Positions 1-6,673 are shown, counted from the first letter of the stretch. The stretch: 8,232 nucleotides of DNA from CAVXAE01 sp044225565 (GCA_044225565.1 JBGAIL010000202.1:1-8232), one strand, 5' to 3'. Notes: a model not told the origin generated them from the letters alone. Numbers and translations are program-made.

Positions 1-212
1 CCCGCCTGGGCGATGCGGAATGGCTGGATGGCGCGTTCAGCGCGGGCGACCTGATGATGGTGTCCGTGCTGCTGAGGCTGAGAGCATCGGGCATCCTGGA
101 CGAGTTTCCGAAACTGGCTACGTATGTCGCCCGCGGCGAGGCGCGGGCTGCGTACAAGAGGGCTTTCGCTGCGCAGTTGGCGGTCAATGCGGGCAAGGCA
201 CCCGGCGGCTGA
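1..212 (+). CDS. Glutathione S-transferase, C-terminal end (partial)
   Basis: The frame is open from the window edge (first full codon at 3) to a TGA at 210-212, giving 69 residues with no start inside the window. The peptide contains EWLDGAFSAGDLMMVSVLLR, then ILDEFPKLATYVARGEAR and AYKRAFAAQ. This is the layout of the last helices of a soluble GST C-terminal domain: the F-S-x-G/A-D-L N-capping box motif, then a Y-x-x-R-x-x-A-R-x-A-(Y/F) segment. GSTs conjugate glutathione to electrophiles or reduce disulfides and peroxides in the cytoplasm. The N-terminal thioredoxin-fold half and the glutathione site lie outside the window, so class and substrate cannot be read. The gene converges on a second, unrelated-looking GST at 289-984. 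Family assignment is fairly sure; function is open. Confidence 0.8.
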   Translation, partial: RLGDAEWLDGAFSAGDLMMVSVLLRLRASGILDEFPKLATYVARGEARAAYKRAFAAQLAVNAGKAPGG

Positions 213-288
213 TCGAGTTCCGCACGGGGCTCTTTGCCGGTGCGATGCGGCGCAGCGCGCCGACTCGATGCGGGCTACCGGACGCTCC

Positions 289-984
289 TCACGCCTTCGC
301 AATGTGCCGGAACATGTGCCGCCGCGCTTCCTCGTCCATGTCCTTCTTGAACGTGTATTTGTTCTTCAAGGCTTCGGCGCGTCCTGCCGCCGGCCGCGCA
401 TTGATCTCATCCAGCCAGCGCTTGACGTTGGCGAGGCCATCGAATGCGCCATCTCCGAGCGCGACGGGAATCGCCCGCGCCCAGCCCCAGGCCGCCATGT
501 CCGCGATGGTGTAGGTATCGCCCAGCACGTAGCGGTGCCCGGCGAGTTGCGCATCGACGATCTTCCAATGCCGCTCGGTCTCGAAGCGATATCGCTCGAT
601 CGCGTAGGGCAGCTTCTCGGGCGCGTAGCGGCCGAAATGCACGGCCTGCCCCGAATAAGGGCCGATGCCGCTCGCGATGAACATCATCCAGGAGAGCAGC
701 TGCGCCCGCCCCTTCGGCGTGTGCGGCGGAATGAAGCGGCCGGTCTTCTCGGCGAGGTACAGCAGGATCGCATTGCTGTCGAAGACGTTGACGGCACCGT
801 CCATCGCATCGCCATCCACGATCACCGGCGTCTTGCCGTTGGGATTGATGGCGAGGAATTCCGGCTTCAGCTGCTCGCCGCCCAGGATGTCGACCGGCAC
901 CACCTCGTAAGGCAGGCCCGTCTCTTCGAGGAACAGCGCGACCTTCATGGGGTTCGGAGCGGTGTGGAAGTAGAACTTGATCAT
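289..984 (-). CDS. Glutathione S-transferase, YfcG/Ure2p-like
   Basis: The product is 231 residues, a normal GST length. The N-terminal thioredoxin fold starts MIKFYFHTAPNPMKVALFLE; Asn11 matches the conserved Asn of the YfcG (Nu-class) group, which lacks the usual catalytic Tyr or Cys. INPNGKTPVIVD (about 46-57) carries the cis-Pro of the glutathione site, and DSNAILLYLAEKTG (69-82) is the glutathione-binding loop. The helical C-terminal domain contains the capping motif DTYTIADMAAWGW. By family knowledge it would act as a cytoplasmic glutathione-dependent disulfide reductase or transferase; the substrate is unknown. I chose the ATG at 984 because homologues begin at this strand. An upstream in-frame ATG at 1029 would add 15 Ala/Ser-rich residues unlike the family. 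No strong ribosome binding site precedes either. It converges with the partial GST at 1-212, 76 bp away. Confidence 0.9.
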   Translation of the reverse strand: MIKFYFHTAPNPMKVALFLEETGLPYEVVPVDILGGEQLKPEFLAINPNGKTPVIVDGDAMDGAVNVFDSNAILLYLAEKTGRFIPPHTPKGRAQLLSWMMFIASGIGPYSGQAVHFGRYAPEKLPYAIERYRFETERHWKIVDAQLAGHRYVLGDTYTIADMAAWGWARAIPVALGDGAFDGLANVKRWLDEINARPAAGRAEALKNKYTFKKDMDEEARRHMFRHIAKA

Positions 985-1120
985 GCGTTGGGCGCTCGAC
1001 GCGGGAGATGACCGGGCGGCCGCGAGCATAGCGGAGAATGCGCCGGGCGGAGGGGATCAGCCACGGATTTCGGCACTTTCGCACCCGGTGACGATCCGGG
1101 GGTCGCGCCATCGAGCCTCG

Positions 1121-1267
1121 TCAGCCCGCAGAGGGCTCCTGTCCGGGTTCCGTTGGCGCCGGCGGCGCATTCGCCCTTTCCGCCTTGCGCAGGGCCTTCT
1201 CTTCTTTCTTCTTCCGCTGCAACTGCTCGCGTTGCTTTCTCTGCTGGGAATAATTGGGTTTACCCAT
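1121..1267 (-). CDS. Small lysine-rich basic protein (hypothetical, 48 aa)
   Basis: Reading the minus strand from the ATG at 1267 to the TGA at 1121 gives 48 residues beginning MGKPNYSQQRKQREQLQRKK. Residues about 9-31 are a Lys/Arg/Glu/Gln-rich stretch that should form one charged helix. The tail is Ala/Pro/Glu-rich and probably disordered. A strong Shine-Dalgarno sequence, GAGGGAG at 1275-1281, sits 7 nt before the ATG. The start lies 36 nt behind the stop of the RIO-type kinase, so the two probably share a transcript. I believe short proteins starting MGKPNY with a lysine-rich helix occur in other proteobacteria, but I know no assigned function. Its charge would suit RNA or ribosome binding, which is only inference. 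It is easily missed because it is so short. Confidence 0.7.
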   Translation of the reverse strand: MGKPNYSQQRKQREQLQRKKKEEKALRKAERANAPPAPTEPGQEPSAG

Positions 1268-1303
1268 GTGCATGCTCCCTCAGTTTCTGCCCGGATACTT
1301 CAT

Positions 1304-2146
1304 TCAACTCTCCCGACCCAATTGCCGCCTGATCGCCTCTTCACGCGCATCCTCGATCACCATCATGACGTCCGCCGGGTCGGTTTCGGACGCATCGCGG
1401 ATGAATATGCCCGTGAGCTTGCTCTGCGGATGCAGGTCGCCCTTTTCGTACAGCGCCCACATCTCTCGTGCGTACTCGGTGGCGAGCAGCTCCGGCGCAA
1501 AGCGGCCGAGCGTGCCGCGGATGTTGTTCACATCCCTCTGCAGCATCTCGAACGCACCGTTGTTGCCGGGCGCATTGGCGACCTGCGGCAAATCGATGAT
1601 GACCGGTCCTTGGGCATCCACCAGGACATTGAACTCGGAAAGGTCGCCGTGGATGAGGCCGATGCTCAACATGCGCACCACCTCCCGCATCAAGGCATCG
1701 TGATACTCCCGTGCGGTCTCGGCCGAAAGCTCCACTTCACCCAGCCGTGGCGCCGGGAGCCCCGCCTCATCCGTCACCAGCTCCATGATCAGGACATCGT
1801 TGAAATAGCCGATGGGCCGCGGCACGCGCACGCCTGCCGCCATGAGCTTATATAGCGCGTCGACCTCGACATTCTTCCAGGTGGACTCCTGCTCCCGGCG
1901 ACCGAAGCGCGTGCGCTTGGCGATCGCACGGGCGTGCCGGCTGCCGCGAATCTTGCGCCCTTCCTGGTATTGCGCCCGATTCTTGAAGCTGCGATGGACG
2001 GCATCCCGGTAGACCTTGGCGCACCGCGTATGCGCGCCGGAGCGCACGAGATAAACGGTCGCCTCCTTGCCGCTCTTCAGCGCGCGGACGACTTCGTCGA
2101 TGACGCCGTCCTCGATCAGCGGTTGCAAGCCTGGTGGAGTCTTCAT
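1304..2146 (-). CDS. RIO-family serine/threonine protein kinase (PA4780-like)
   Basis: This 280-residue protein has the RIO kinase signature in order. The ATP-binding flexible loop is SGKEATVY (25-32) and the phosphate-anchoring lysine lies in CAKVY (Lys44). The RIO insert region is YQEGRKIRGSRHARAIAK (60-77). The catalytic loop is HGDLSEFN (166-173, base Asp168), and the metal-binding Asp185 lies in IIDLPQ in place of the DFG motif of ordinary kinases. All key residues are present, so it should be active. It resembles the stand-alone bacterial RIO kinases of the Pseudomonas PA4780 type; their targets are poorly known, though archaeal and eukaryotic relatives act in ribosome maturation. The start MKTPPGLQPLIEDG matches the usual N-terminus; no clear Shine-Dalgarno precedes it. 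The small lysine-rich gene at 1121-1267 follows and is likely co-transcribed. Confidence 0.93.
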   Translation of the reverse strand: MKTPPGLQPLIEDGVIDEVVRALKSGKEATVYLVRSGAHTRCAKVYRDAVHRSFKNRAQYQEGRKIRGSRHARAIAKRTRFGRREQESTWKNVEVDALYKLMAAGVRVPRPIGYFNDVLIMELVTDEAGLPAPRLGEVELSAETAREYHDALMREVVRMLSIGLIHGDLSEFNVLVDAQGPVIIDLPQVANAPGNNGAFEMLQRDVNNIRGTLGRFAPELLATEYAREMWALYEKGDLHPQSKLTGIFIRDASETDPADVMMVIEDAREEAIRRQLGRES

Positions 2147-2377
2147 GCTTCGGGGGAACTCAGGTTCGCGCGAGCGGGCGCGAGGCCTGATGGCGCAGTG
2201 GGGAGGCAGGTGCCTGACAAGGCGCCGGGGGCCGGTATCCTACCGCATTGATACTCGCAACGCTGCGCAAATTTCCTTTCAGCCATCGATACCCATCCGG
2301 TGCAGTGCGCGAACGCCTTCTGCCAGTGGCGATGCCGGATCGGCGGCTTTTCCAGACCGGCTTCCCTGGTCTTCATT
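2147..2377. other. Divergent intergenic region without a convincing gene
   Basis: This stretch separates the minus-strand RIO kinase start from the + strand promoter at 2378-2405 and must hold the kinase promoter. I saw no good -35/-10 pair for it. A minus-strand open frame (2143-2376) overlaps the kinase ATG by four bases (ATGA). Its sequence looks non-coding, so it is not called. Confidence 0.5.
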
Positions 2378-2405
2378 TTGAGTTTTGATTGCCTTCCGCT
2401 ATAAT
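2378..2405 (+). promoter_or_regulatory. Sigma-70 promoter, perfect -10
   Basis: The -35 element is TTGAGT (2378-2383, four of six consensus bases). A 16-nt spacer follows, then a perfect TATAAT at 2400-2405, placing transcription start near 2412. The downstream bases are GC-rich (GCGCGCC), a discriminator often seen at strong growth-rate-controlled promoters. It drives the + strand unit with the 19-codon ORF, the hairpin leader and the small protein at 2625-2849. Confidence 0.72.
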
Positions 2406-2438
2406 GCGCGCCTCGTCTCTGATGGAGGCGAGCCGCTT

Positions 2439-2498
2439 ATGAATACACTTCACATCATTCAGCCCGGTTCGAAATCCCAACGCTTCTGGCGTTGTTGA
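2439..2498 (+). CDS. Candidate 19-residue leader peptide
   Basis: ATG at 2439 to TGA at 2496-2498 encodes MNTLHIIQPGSKSQRFWRC. A GGAGG at 2424-2428 lies 10 nt upstream, and the promoter at 2378-2405 puts this ATG first on the transcript. The last codons and stop lie inside a perfect hairpin (2478-2494), so a ribosome finishing this ORF would melt that stem. This arrangement suits a leader peptide controlling downstream folding. There is no run of one amino acid's codons as in classic amino-acid attenuators. It could also be the 5' remnant of a lost gene, or not translated. Confidence 0.35.
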   Translation: MNTLHIIQPGSKSQRFWRC

Positions 2499-2610
2499 AC
2501 ACACGGCTGTCGACGCCGGAAATCGGCGTCATCTAAATCAGTTCCAGTTTTCGCGCACCCGGAGTGGGTGTTCGTTGTGATGGCGCACGGCGACGCGAGT
2601 CGCCTTGCGC
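2478..2610 (+). promoter_or_regulatory. Structured 5' leader with four perfect hairpins
   Basis: Four uninterrupted stems follow one another between the promoter and the gene at 2625. HP1 is CAACGC/GCGTTG (2478-2494, 5-nt loop). HP2 is GACGCCG/CGGCGTC (2512-2530, loop GAAAT). HP3 is CACCC/GGGTG (2556-2570, loop GGAGT). HP4 is GGCGAC/GTCGCC with a GCGA tetraloop of GNRA type (2589-2604). HP4 extends across a single C-T mismatch into GCGCA/TGCGC (2583-2587 with 2606-2610), for 11 pairs in all. HP4 ends only 2 nt before the GAGGAG ribosome binding site. I recognise no riboswitch family. It could be a translation-controlling leader, an RNA thermometer-like element or a stable small RNA. Confidence 0.45.
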
Positions 2611-2624
2611 TCGAGGAGAGCATC

Positions 2625-2849
2625 ATGTTGACGTTTCTGTTTCTAACGAGTTTGAGTGCGACGATCGCGTTGTTGATGGCGGCAGCGGCCGATGAGACCG
2701 CGGTGCGCGGTCGGCAGCCCCCAAGACGATCCGCACCGACGCCGGTCGTGACAGGGGCGCTGGTCAATATCTCATTGGCGCGGGCCGGCGGGGTGCGTAT
2801 GGTGAACCCGTCGAATGCGCCCGATCGGGAGCCGCGGAAAGCGGCTTGA
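2625..2849 (+). CDS. Small membrane-anchored or exported protein (hypothetical, 74 aa)
   Basis: I chose the ATG at 2625 because GAGGAG (2613-2618) sits 6 nt upstream. An earlier in-frame ATG at 2568 has no such site and lies inside the hairpin region. The 74-residue product starts MLTFLFLTSLSATIALLMAA, a hydrophobic stretch that could be a signal peptide (possible cleavage after the Ala run near residues 18-21) or a membrane anchor. A basic Pro/Arg-rich segment (RGRQPPRRS) and a polar tail ending EPRKAA follow. I do not recognise the family and see no conserved domain. It is the only sizeable ORF of the + strand unit from the promoter at 2378-2405 and is followed by the hairpin at 2870-2891. 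The strong start context supports expression; lack of recognisable homology keeps confidence moderate. Confidence 0.45.
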   Translation: MLTFLFLTSLSATIALLMAAAADETAVRGRQPPRRSAPTPVVTGALVNISLARAGGVRMVNPSNAPDREPRKAA

Positions 2850-2869
2850 CGCGCATCCGAAAGAGAACG

Positions 2870-2891
2870 GCGGAGTCCTCGCGGACTCCGC
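2870..2891. terminator. Hairpin between convergent genes, likely bidirectional terminator
   Basis: A perfect 9-bp GC-rich stem, GCGGAGTCC/GGACTCCGC, closes a 4-nt loop TCGC. It lies 20 nt past the stop of the + strand gene at 2625-2849 and about 88 nt past the stop of the minus-strand ATPase. On the minus strand it is followed by a pyrimidine-rich CGTTCTCTTTC tail, so termination is more plausible there. On the + strand there is no U tract. Confidence 0.55.
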
Positions 2892-2978
2892 GGTCTCGGA
2901 GGCATGAAGCTGCGATCCATAACCCTTGGCCTACCCGTAGGCGGCGAAGAATCTCGGTTCATATCGACGAAGGGACCG

Positions 2979-4355
2979 TCAGACGAAGCGTCCGTGGTCG
3001 TTGTGGATATCGGGGTCGTCGACTTGCCCCGGGTAAGGATGCGGAAATCCATCAGCGAGCAGGAATTGCTCGACCGTGATTCCTTTGACGACGGCCGACT
3101 GAAACTCCCCGCTGCCGATGACGAGCAGCTTCCGCTTCGGAAGCGCCTTCGGGAACCACACGAAGTCCAACGGACCTGACCGGCTCGCCTTCACTTCGTA
3201 CAGGTTCTCGCAGGCATCGACGAAATCGATCTCATGCTCCTTCGAAGCCCAGTACCAGAGAGCCTCTGGATCCTCGGCACCGGCGATGCACTGCCGCCGA
3301 AAGAGCTCCTGCGCGACGAGCCATTCGATCCACTTCGCCCTCTCCTGGGGCGGGAGGGCGTCGAATTCGCCGACATGGGTCATCCTGTTCGGGCTGAATG
3401 CGAGCGCGACGGACAAGTTCACGAAATGGAACTTCGCGGGCCTGCGCTGGAGCGGCACTCGTTTGTCGGCATCCCATTGGTGGGACGGGATGACGGCCAG
3501 CAGATCCGACAGCTGCTCGATGTACTCGGAGGCGATCGTATTGTTGGCGAGACCGGACTCGCGCGCGAGTTTGAGATATCCCGTCCTCGATCCCGCCTGG
3601 GCGAAGAGCGTTCTCATCAGCGCGAGCAGAAACTGCCTCAAGCGCCCGCTCCTGACGATCTCGCCGACGATCCAGTCACGAATCAGCTCGAAGAAGTACT
3701 CCGGCACTCGTTCCCGTTGCCGGATCTCCATTGCGGCGAGCGGCGATCCTCCGCTCAACAGATAGGCCTTCCACGCATCCTCGCCCAGCTCGTCGCGAAA
3801 CTGGGCGTGGAAATCCTTGTAGGAGACTCCCGTGAACAGGTATTCCGTCCGAGCCAGCTTTCCTTTCCTGCCGGGAAGCCGCTCGGAGCCACGACGGATG
3901 TCCGCTGCTCTGGAACCAGTGGTGATCACGAGCACGTTGCGGAGTTGACCGCGGTCGGCGATGCGCTTCAGCGCCCGCTCCCAACTCGGCACCGCCGATA
4001 TCTCGTCGATGAACAGCCGCCGCACGGAAGCTTCGGGGCGAAACAGCGAGACCACCTCGAGCACCCGCATTTCGAGTTCGTCCGCATCGGTGATGTCGTC
4101 ACCGTTCAGGAAATAGGCCGAGCCTGCGCCATGCTCTTCCAGGGTGTGCCTGAGCTCGAGTTCGAGCCACGTGCTCTTGCCAAACTGGCGCGGCCCGCGA
4201 ATGAGGATGATCCCGGGTTCCGTCGGCAGCTCATCGAGCCCGAAATTGAATCGAAAGGTGCAAGGCTGATCGCGATATTCGGTGATCTTGGGCCACAGAT
4301 CGTCCCGGTCTATTTCACCCTTTGAGAACAGTGAGTTACGTTTATTAACGTCCAT
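2979..4355 (-). CDS. AAA_14/DUF4143 family ATPase
   Basis: This 458-residue protein has a P-loop GPRQFGKST (54-62) and a Walker B segment RRLFIDEIS (112-120, Asp117/Glu118). The sensor-like strand is VLVITTGSRA (141-150), and LARTEYLFTGVSYKDF (167-182) matches the conserved block after the ATPase core. The C-terminal DUF4143 part has EHEIDFV (373-379) and YEVKAS (386-391), an E-x-D...E-x-K pattern like a PD-(D/E)xK nuclease fold. Such COG1373-type ATPases are widespread, often solitary and horizontally moved; their biochemical role is unsettled. The start MDVNKRNSLF has no Shine-Dalgarno, and the likely promoter is so close that the mRNA would be nearly leaderless. The ATG lies inside an array of CGTTAA/TTAACG half-sites (4345-4387), suggesting tight, possibly self-imposed control. 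There is no partner gene in the same direction nearby. Confidence 0.88.
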   Translation of the reverse strand: MDVNKRNSLFSKGEIDRDDLWPKITEYRDQPCTFRFNFGLDELPTEPGIILIRGPRQFGKSTWLELELRHTLEEHGAGSAYFLNGDDITDADELEMRVLEVVSLFRPEASVRRLFIDEISAVPSWERALKRIADRGQLRNVLVITTGSRAADIRRGSERLPGRKGKLARTEYLFTGVSYKDFHAQFRDELGEDAWKAYLLSGGSPLAAMEIRQRERVPEYFFELIRDWIVGEIVRSGRLRQFLLALMRTLFAQAGSRTGYLKLARESGLANNTIASEYIEQLSDLLAVIPSHQWDADKRVPLQRRPAKFHFVNLSVALAFSPNRMTHVGEFDALPPQERAKWIEWLVAQELFRRQCIAGAEDPEALWYWASKEHEIDFVDACENLYEVKASRSGPLDFVWFPKALPKRKLLVIGSGEFQSAVVKGITVEQFLLADGFPHPYPGQVDDPDIHNDHGRFV

Positions 4356-4387
4356 GGCGTTAATGACGTTAACGCCCAGAGCGTTAA
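4345..4387. promoter_or_regulatory. Operator array of TTAACG/CGTTAA half-sites over the ATPase start
   Basis: Five half-sites fall within 43 bp: TTAACG 4345-4350, CGTTAA 4358-4363, CGTTAACG 4367-4374 (both orientations) and CGTTAA 4382-4387. The core is a perfect inverted repeat, GGCGTTAA (4356-4363) and TTAACGCC (4369-4376), separated by 5 bp. GCGTTAATG also occurs as a direct repeat 24 bp apart (4357 and 4381). The array covers the ATG (4353-4355) and the presumed -10 region, so bound protein would block transcription. The binding protein is unknown. Confidence 0.65.
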
Positions 4388-4393
4388 TGTCAA
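4366..4393 (-). promoter_or_regulatory. Putative promoter of the AAA_14 ATPase
   Basis: On the minus strand a perfect -35 TTGACA (4393-4388) is followed after 16 nt by TAACGT (4371-4366), a weak -10. Transcription would begin near 4359, only a few nucleotides before the ATG at 4355. The mRNA would then be essentially leaderless, consistent with the missing Shine-Dalgarno. The whole spacer and -10 lie within the operator array. Confidence 0.5.
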
Positions 4394-4519
4394 GGAGACC
4401 AGGAGCACTCGCCGTTCCTGCGCCTGCGCAAAAGCGGCTCGCGCGTCAGATGCGCCCGGCGCACGAGCTCGCGCGCGCAGGACACGAACAGAACGGCGTC
4501 ACGCGAAGCGCCGCCGGCC

Positions 4520-6673
4520 TCAGAAGCGCCAGCGGACGGCTACACTGTAGCTGCGTGGCTCACCGTAATCCGCGTAACCCCACATCGAGCGGTTGTAGCG
4601 CTTGTCCAGGATGTTGTCGACGTTGGCCGACAAGGACACCGCATCCGTGACTGGGTAGCGCGCCATCAGATCGACCAGCCAGTAGGCGGGCTGCTCCTGG
4701 CGCACGTCGACGTCGGGCGTGGTGGGTGAGGATACGGTCAGATCGTAGTAGCTCTCGCTTTGCCAGCGAACCGTGCCACCCACGCGAAGTCCCGGCAGGC
4801 CGCGGCTGAACCGGTAGCTGGTGGTGAGCTTGAAGACGTCGTCCGGGATGTACGTCGTGCGCTTGTTGCCGTCGGCGTCGTTGGCCGTGTTGTGGGTATA
4901 GCCGCCGCTGACCTCCCAGTCGGGCGTCAACGCGCCAGCGGCCTCCACCTCATAGCCGCGCGTCTTGATGCCGTCCACGCTCTTGTAGATCCACTCGCCG
5001 TTCGGGAGCATGCCCTGGTTGGCCCATTCCGCGACGTGATCCTTGTTCGCCTCGTACACCGCCGCGGTGACGTTCAGACGATTGTCGTGGAAGGCCAGCT
5101 TCACGCCGAGCTCGTTGTTCGTGCCTTTCGTCGGCGGCAGGATGTTGCCGTCGGCGCCGTAGTAGCTGTTCGGCAGGAAGATGCCGGTGTGGCTCGCATA
5201 CAGCGACGCGAAACCGTTCAGGTCGAACACCACGCCGAAGTATGGCGTCACCACGCGGCTCTCCTTCGCCGTGGCGGTCTGCACGCCCGTGTCAGCGTCG
5301 GAGGAGTCGAGCTTCCAGTGGCTGATGCGCCCGCCCGCCATCAGCTTGAGGCGATCCATCAGGCTGAAACGCAGCGTGCCGTAGAAACCGCCCTGTGCCG
5401 AAACGTCCTCGTTGGCGTAGGCGCCATACGGTGACGAAGGCAGGGAAGGATCGGGCTTTGGCACCAGCGGGTTGTCCAGCGTCGAGACGGGAAGGTCGTG
5501 GTACCGCCCGCGCAGCACGAACTCGTTGCGGGCGTAGTTGTAGCCGAGCACGACATCATGGCTGCGACCGAACAGCGGGAAGTTGCCGGTGGTCACGACG
5601 TTGAAGCTCTGCGTATCCGACGTGCGGTCGGACTGCAGCGCATACGGAGTGCTCCAGGGGTCCACCAGCTCCAGCGTCGCGAGATCGACGTACGAGCCCG
5701 GGCTCGCGTTCAGCACGTTGATCTTGCCCTTCGCGTAACGGTACGAACTGCGCACCGTCCAGCCGCTGTCGAAGTTGTGCTCGATCTCCGGCGTCACGCT
5801 CCATTCGGAGACCTTGCGATACGCCCAGTCCTGGCCCGTGGAGTAAGACACGGGGTGATCGATGAGCGTGCCATCGGTGTAGTACGCCGGATTGGAGCTC
5901 CAGTTGTAGACGCCGGTGTAATGCGAGCGGACGTTGTCGACCGCCAGTGAAAGCCGGGTACGCTCGCCAAAGCTCTTGTCCACGATGCCGTACAGCACAT
6001 CGCCGCGACGATGATAGCGATCGACGAAGTAGTCCCGATCCATCCAGGCCGCAACGAAACGACCGCGCAGGCTGCCGTCGCTGCTGATCGGGCCGGACAC
6101 GTCCGCCTCGGCGCGCACGTAGTTCCAGCTGCCGCCGTCCAGCCCGAGCGTGCCCTGAAGGGCGTCGGTGGGACGCTTGCGGATCATGTTCACGGTGGCG
6201 GACGGCTCGCCCAGCCCGCCGAGAATGCCCGCCGCGCCCTTCAGCACTTCCACGCGCTCGACCACCGCCGCATCGATGCCCTGACTCAGCGCCCCGGAGT
6301 AAGTGACGTTCGCGGGCGTGGTGATGAGACCGTCCACCTGCACGGCGCTATCGAGCTGGAAGCCGCGGATGTAGATGATGGCGTCTTCGGAGGCGTCGCC
6401 CACCTGGCTGATGCCCGGCACGTGCTCCAGCACCTGCCCCATGTCCACCAGCCCCTTGTCCTCGATCATCTGCTGAGTGATCACGGTGACCGTCTGGGGC
6501 GTCTCGCGCAGCGTCATCGTGAGACCGGTGGCGCTGTTCATGGACTGGGCGGTATAGCTGCCCGACACCACCACTTCGGAGAGCTCCTCGGCGTCTTCGG
6601 ACGAACGAGCCAGGCTGGGGACCACGGGCAGACAGGCGAGCGCAAGGGCGCTCCAGACATCGACTTTTCGCAT
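4520..6673 (-). CDS. TonB-dependent siderophore receptor
   Basis: This 717-residue outer-membrane receptor imports ferric siderophores using TonB/ExbB/ExbD energy. A signal peptide covers about residues 1-22 (ALACLPVVPSLA). A TonB-box-like LSEVVVSGSY lies at 31-40. The plug domain (about 55-168) has RETPQTVTVITQQMIEDKG, YIRGFQLDSAVQVDGL and VERVEVLKGAAGILGGLGEP. The rest is a 22-strand barrel ending SYSVAVRWRF with the terminal Phe needed for membrane insertion. The plug and barrel follow the FhuE/FpvA/FoxA-like siderophore receptor family (TIGR01783 type). It lacks the extra N-terminal signalling domain of FpvA-type receptors, so control is probably by Fur alone, matching the Fur box at 6707-6725. 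No siderophore synthesis or ABC-uptake genes lie nearby, so it may use foreign siderophores; the ligand cannot be read. Confidence 0.95.
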   Translation of the reverse strand: MRKVDVWSALALACLPVVPSLARSSEDAEELSEVVVSGSYTAQSMNSATGLTMTLRETPQTVTVITQQMIEDKGLVDMGQVLEHVPGISQVGDASEDAIIYIRGFQLDSAVQVDGLITTPANVTYSGALSQGIDAAVVERVEVLKGAAGILGGLGEPSATVNMIRKRPTDALQGTLGLDGGSWNYVRAEADVSGPISSDGSLRGRFVAAWMDRDYFVDRYHRRGDVLYGIVDKSFGERTRLSLAVDNVRSHYTGVYNWSSNPAYYTDGTLIDHPVSYSTGQDWAYRKVSEWSVTPEIEHNFDSGWTVRSSYRYAKGKINVLNASPGSYVDLATLELVDPWSTPYALQSDRTSDTQSFNVVTTGNFPLFGRSHDVVLGYNYARNEFVLRGRYHDLPVSTLDNPLVPKPDPSLPSSPYGAYANEDVSAQGGFYGTLRFSLMDRLKLMAGGRISHWKLDSSDADTGVQTATAKESRVVTPYFGVVFDLNGFASLYASHTGIFLPNSYYGADGNILPPTKGTNNELGVKLAFHDNRLNVTAAVYEANKDHVAEWANQGMLPNGEWIYKSVDGIKTRGYEVEAAGALTPDWEVSGGYTHNTANDADGNKRTTYIPDDVFKLTTSYRFSRGLPGLRVGGTVRWQSESYYDLTVSSPTTPDVDVRQEQPAYWLVDLMARYPVTDAVSLSANVDNILDKRYNRSMWGYADYGEPRSYSVAVRWRF

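Noticed and set aside
249..261. GGCGC-AGC-GCGCC stem between the convergent GST genes as a terminator
   Set aside because: The stem is only 5 bp and no T tract follows on either strand.
124..1011. 295-codon + strand ORF
   Set aside because: It is antisense to the clear GST gene at 289-984 and has the Arg/Asp/His-rich make-up typical of shadows in GC-rich DNA.
2143..2376. 77-codon minus-strand ORF overlapping the RIO kinase ATG by four bases
   Set aside because: The overlap looks like translational coupling, but the protein has no recognisable pattern, no ribosome binding site, and homologous kinases begin independently.
2466..2478. GGTTCGAAATCCC resembles a tRNA T-loop
   Set aside because: No acceptor, D or anticodon stems can be built around it, and the loop has an extra base.
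2459..3052. 197-codon minus-strand ORF
   Set aside because: It overlaps the ATPase C-terminus in another frame, is Ser/Arg/Thr-rich low complexity, and lies antisense to the promoter unit.
3234..4325. 363-codon + strand ORF
   Set aside because: It is antisense to the AAA_14 ATPase, whose motifs are unmistakable; no start signal or domain is seen.
4394..4519. Search for a gene or terminator between the ATPase promoter and the receptor stop
   Set aside because: Only short GC-rich partial palindromes are present; no ORF with a start signal and no hairpin plus T tract.
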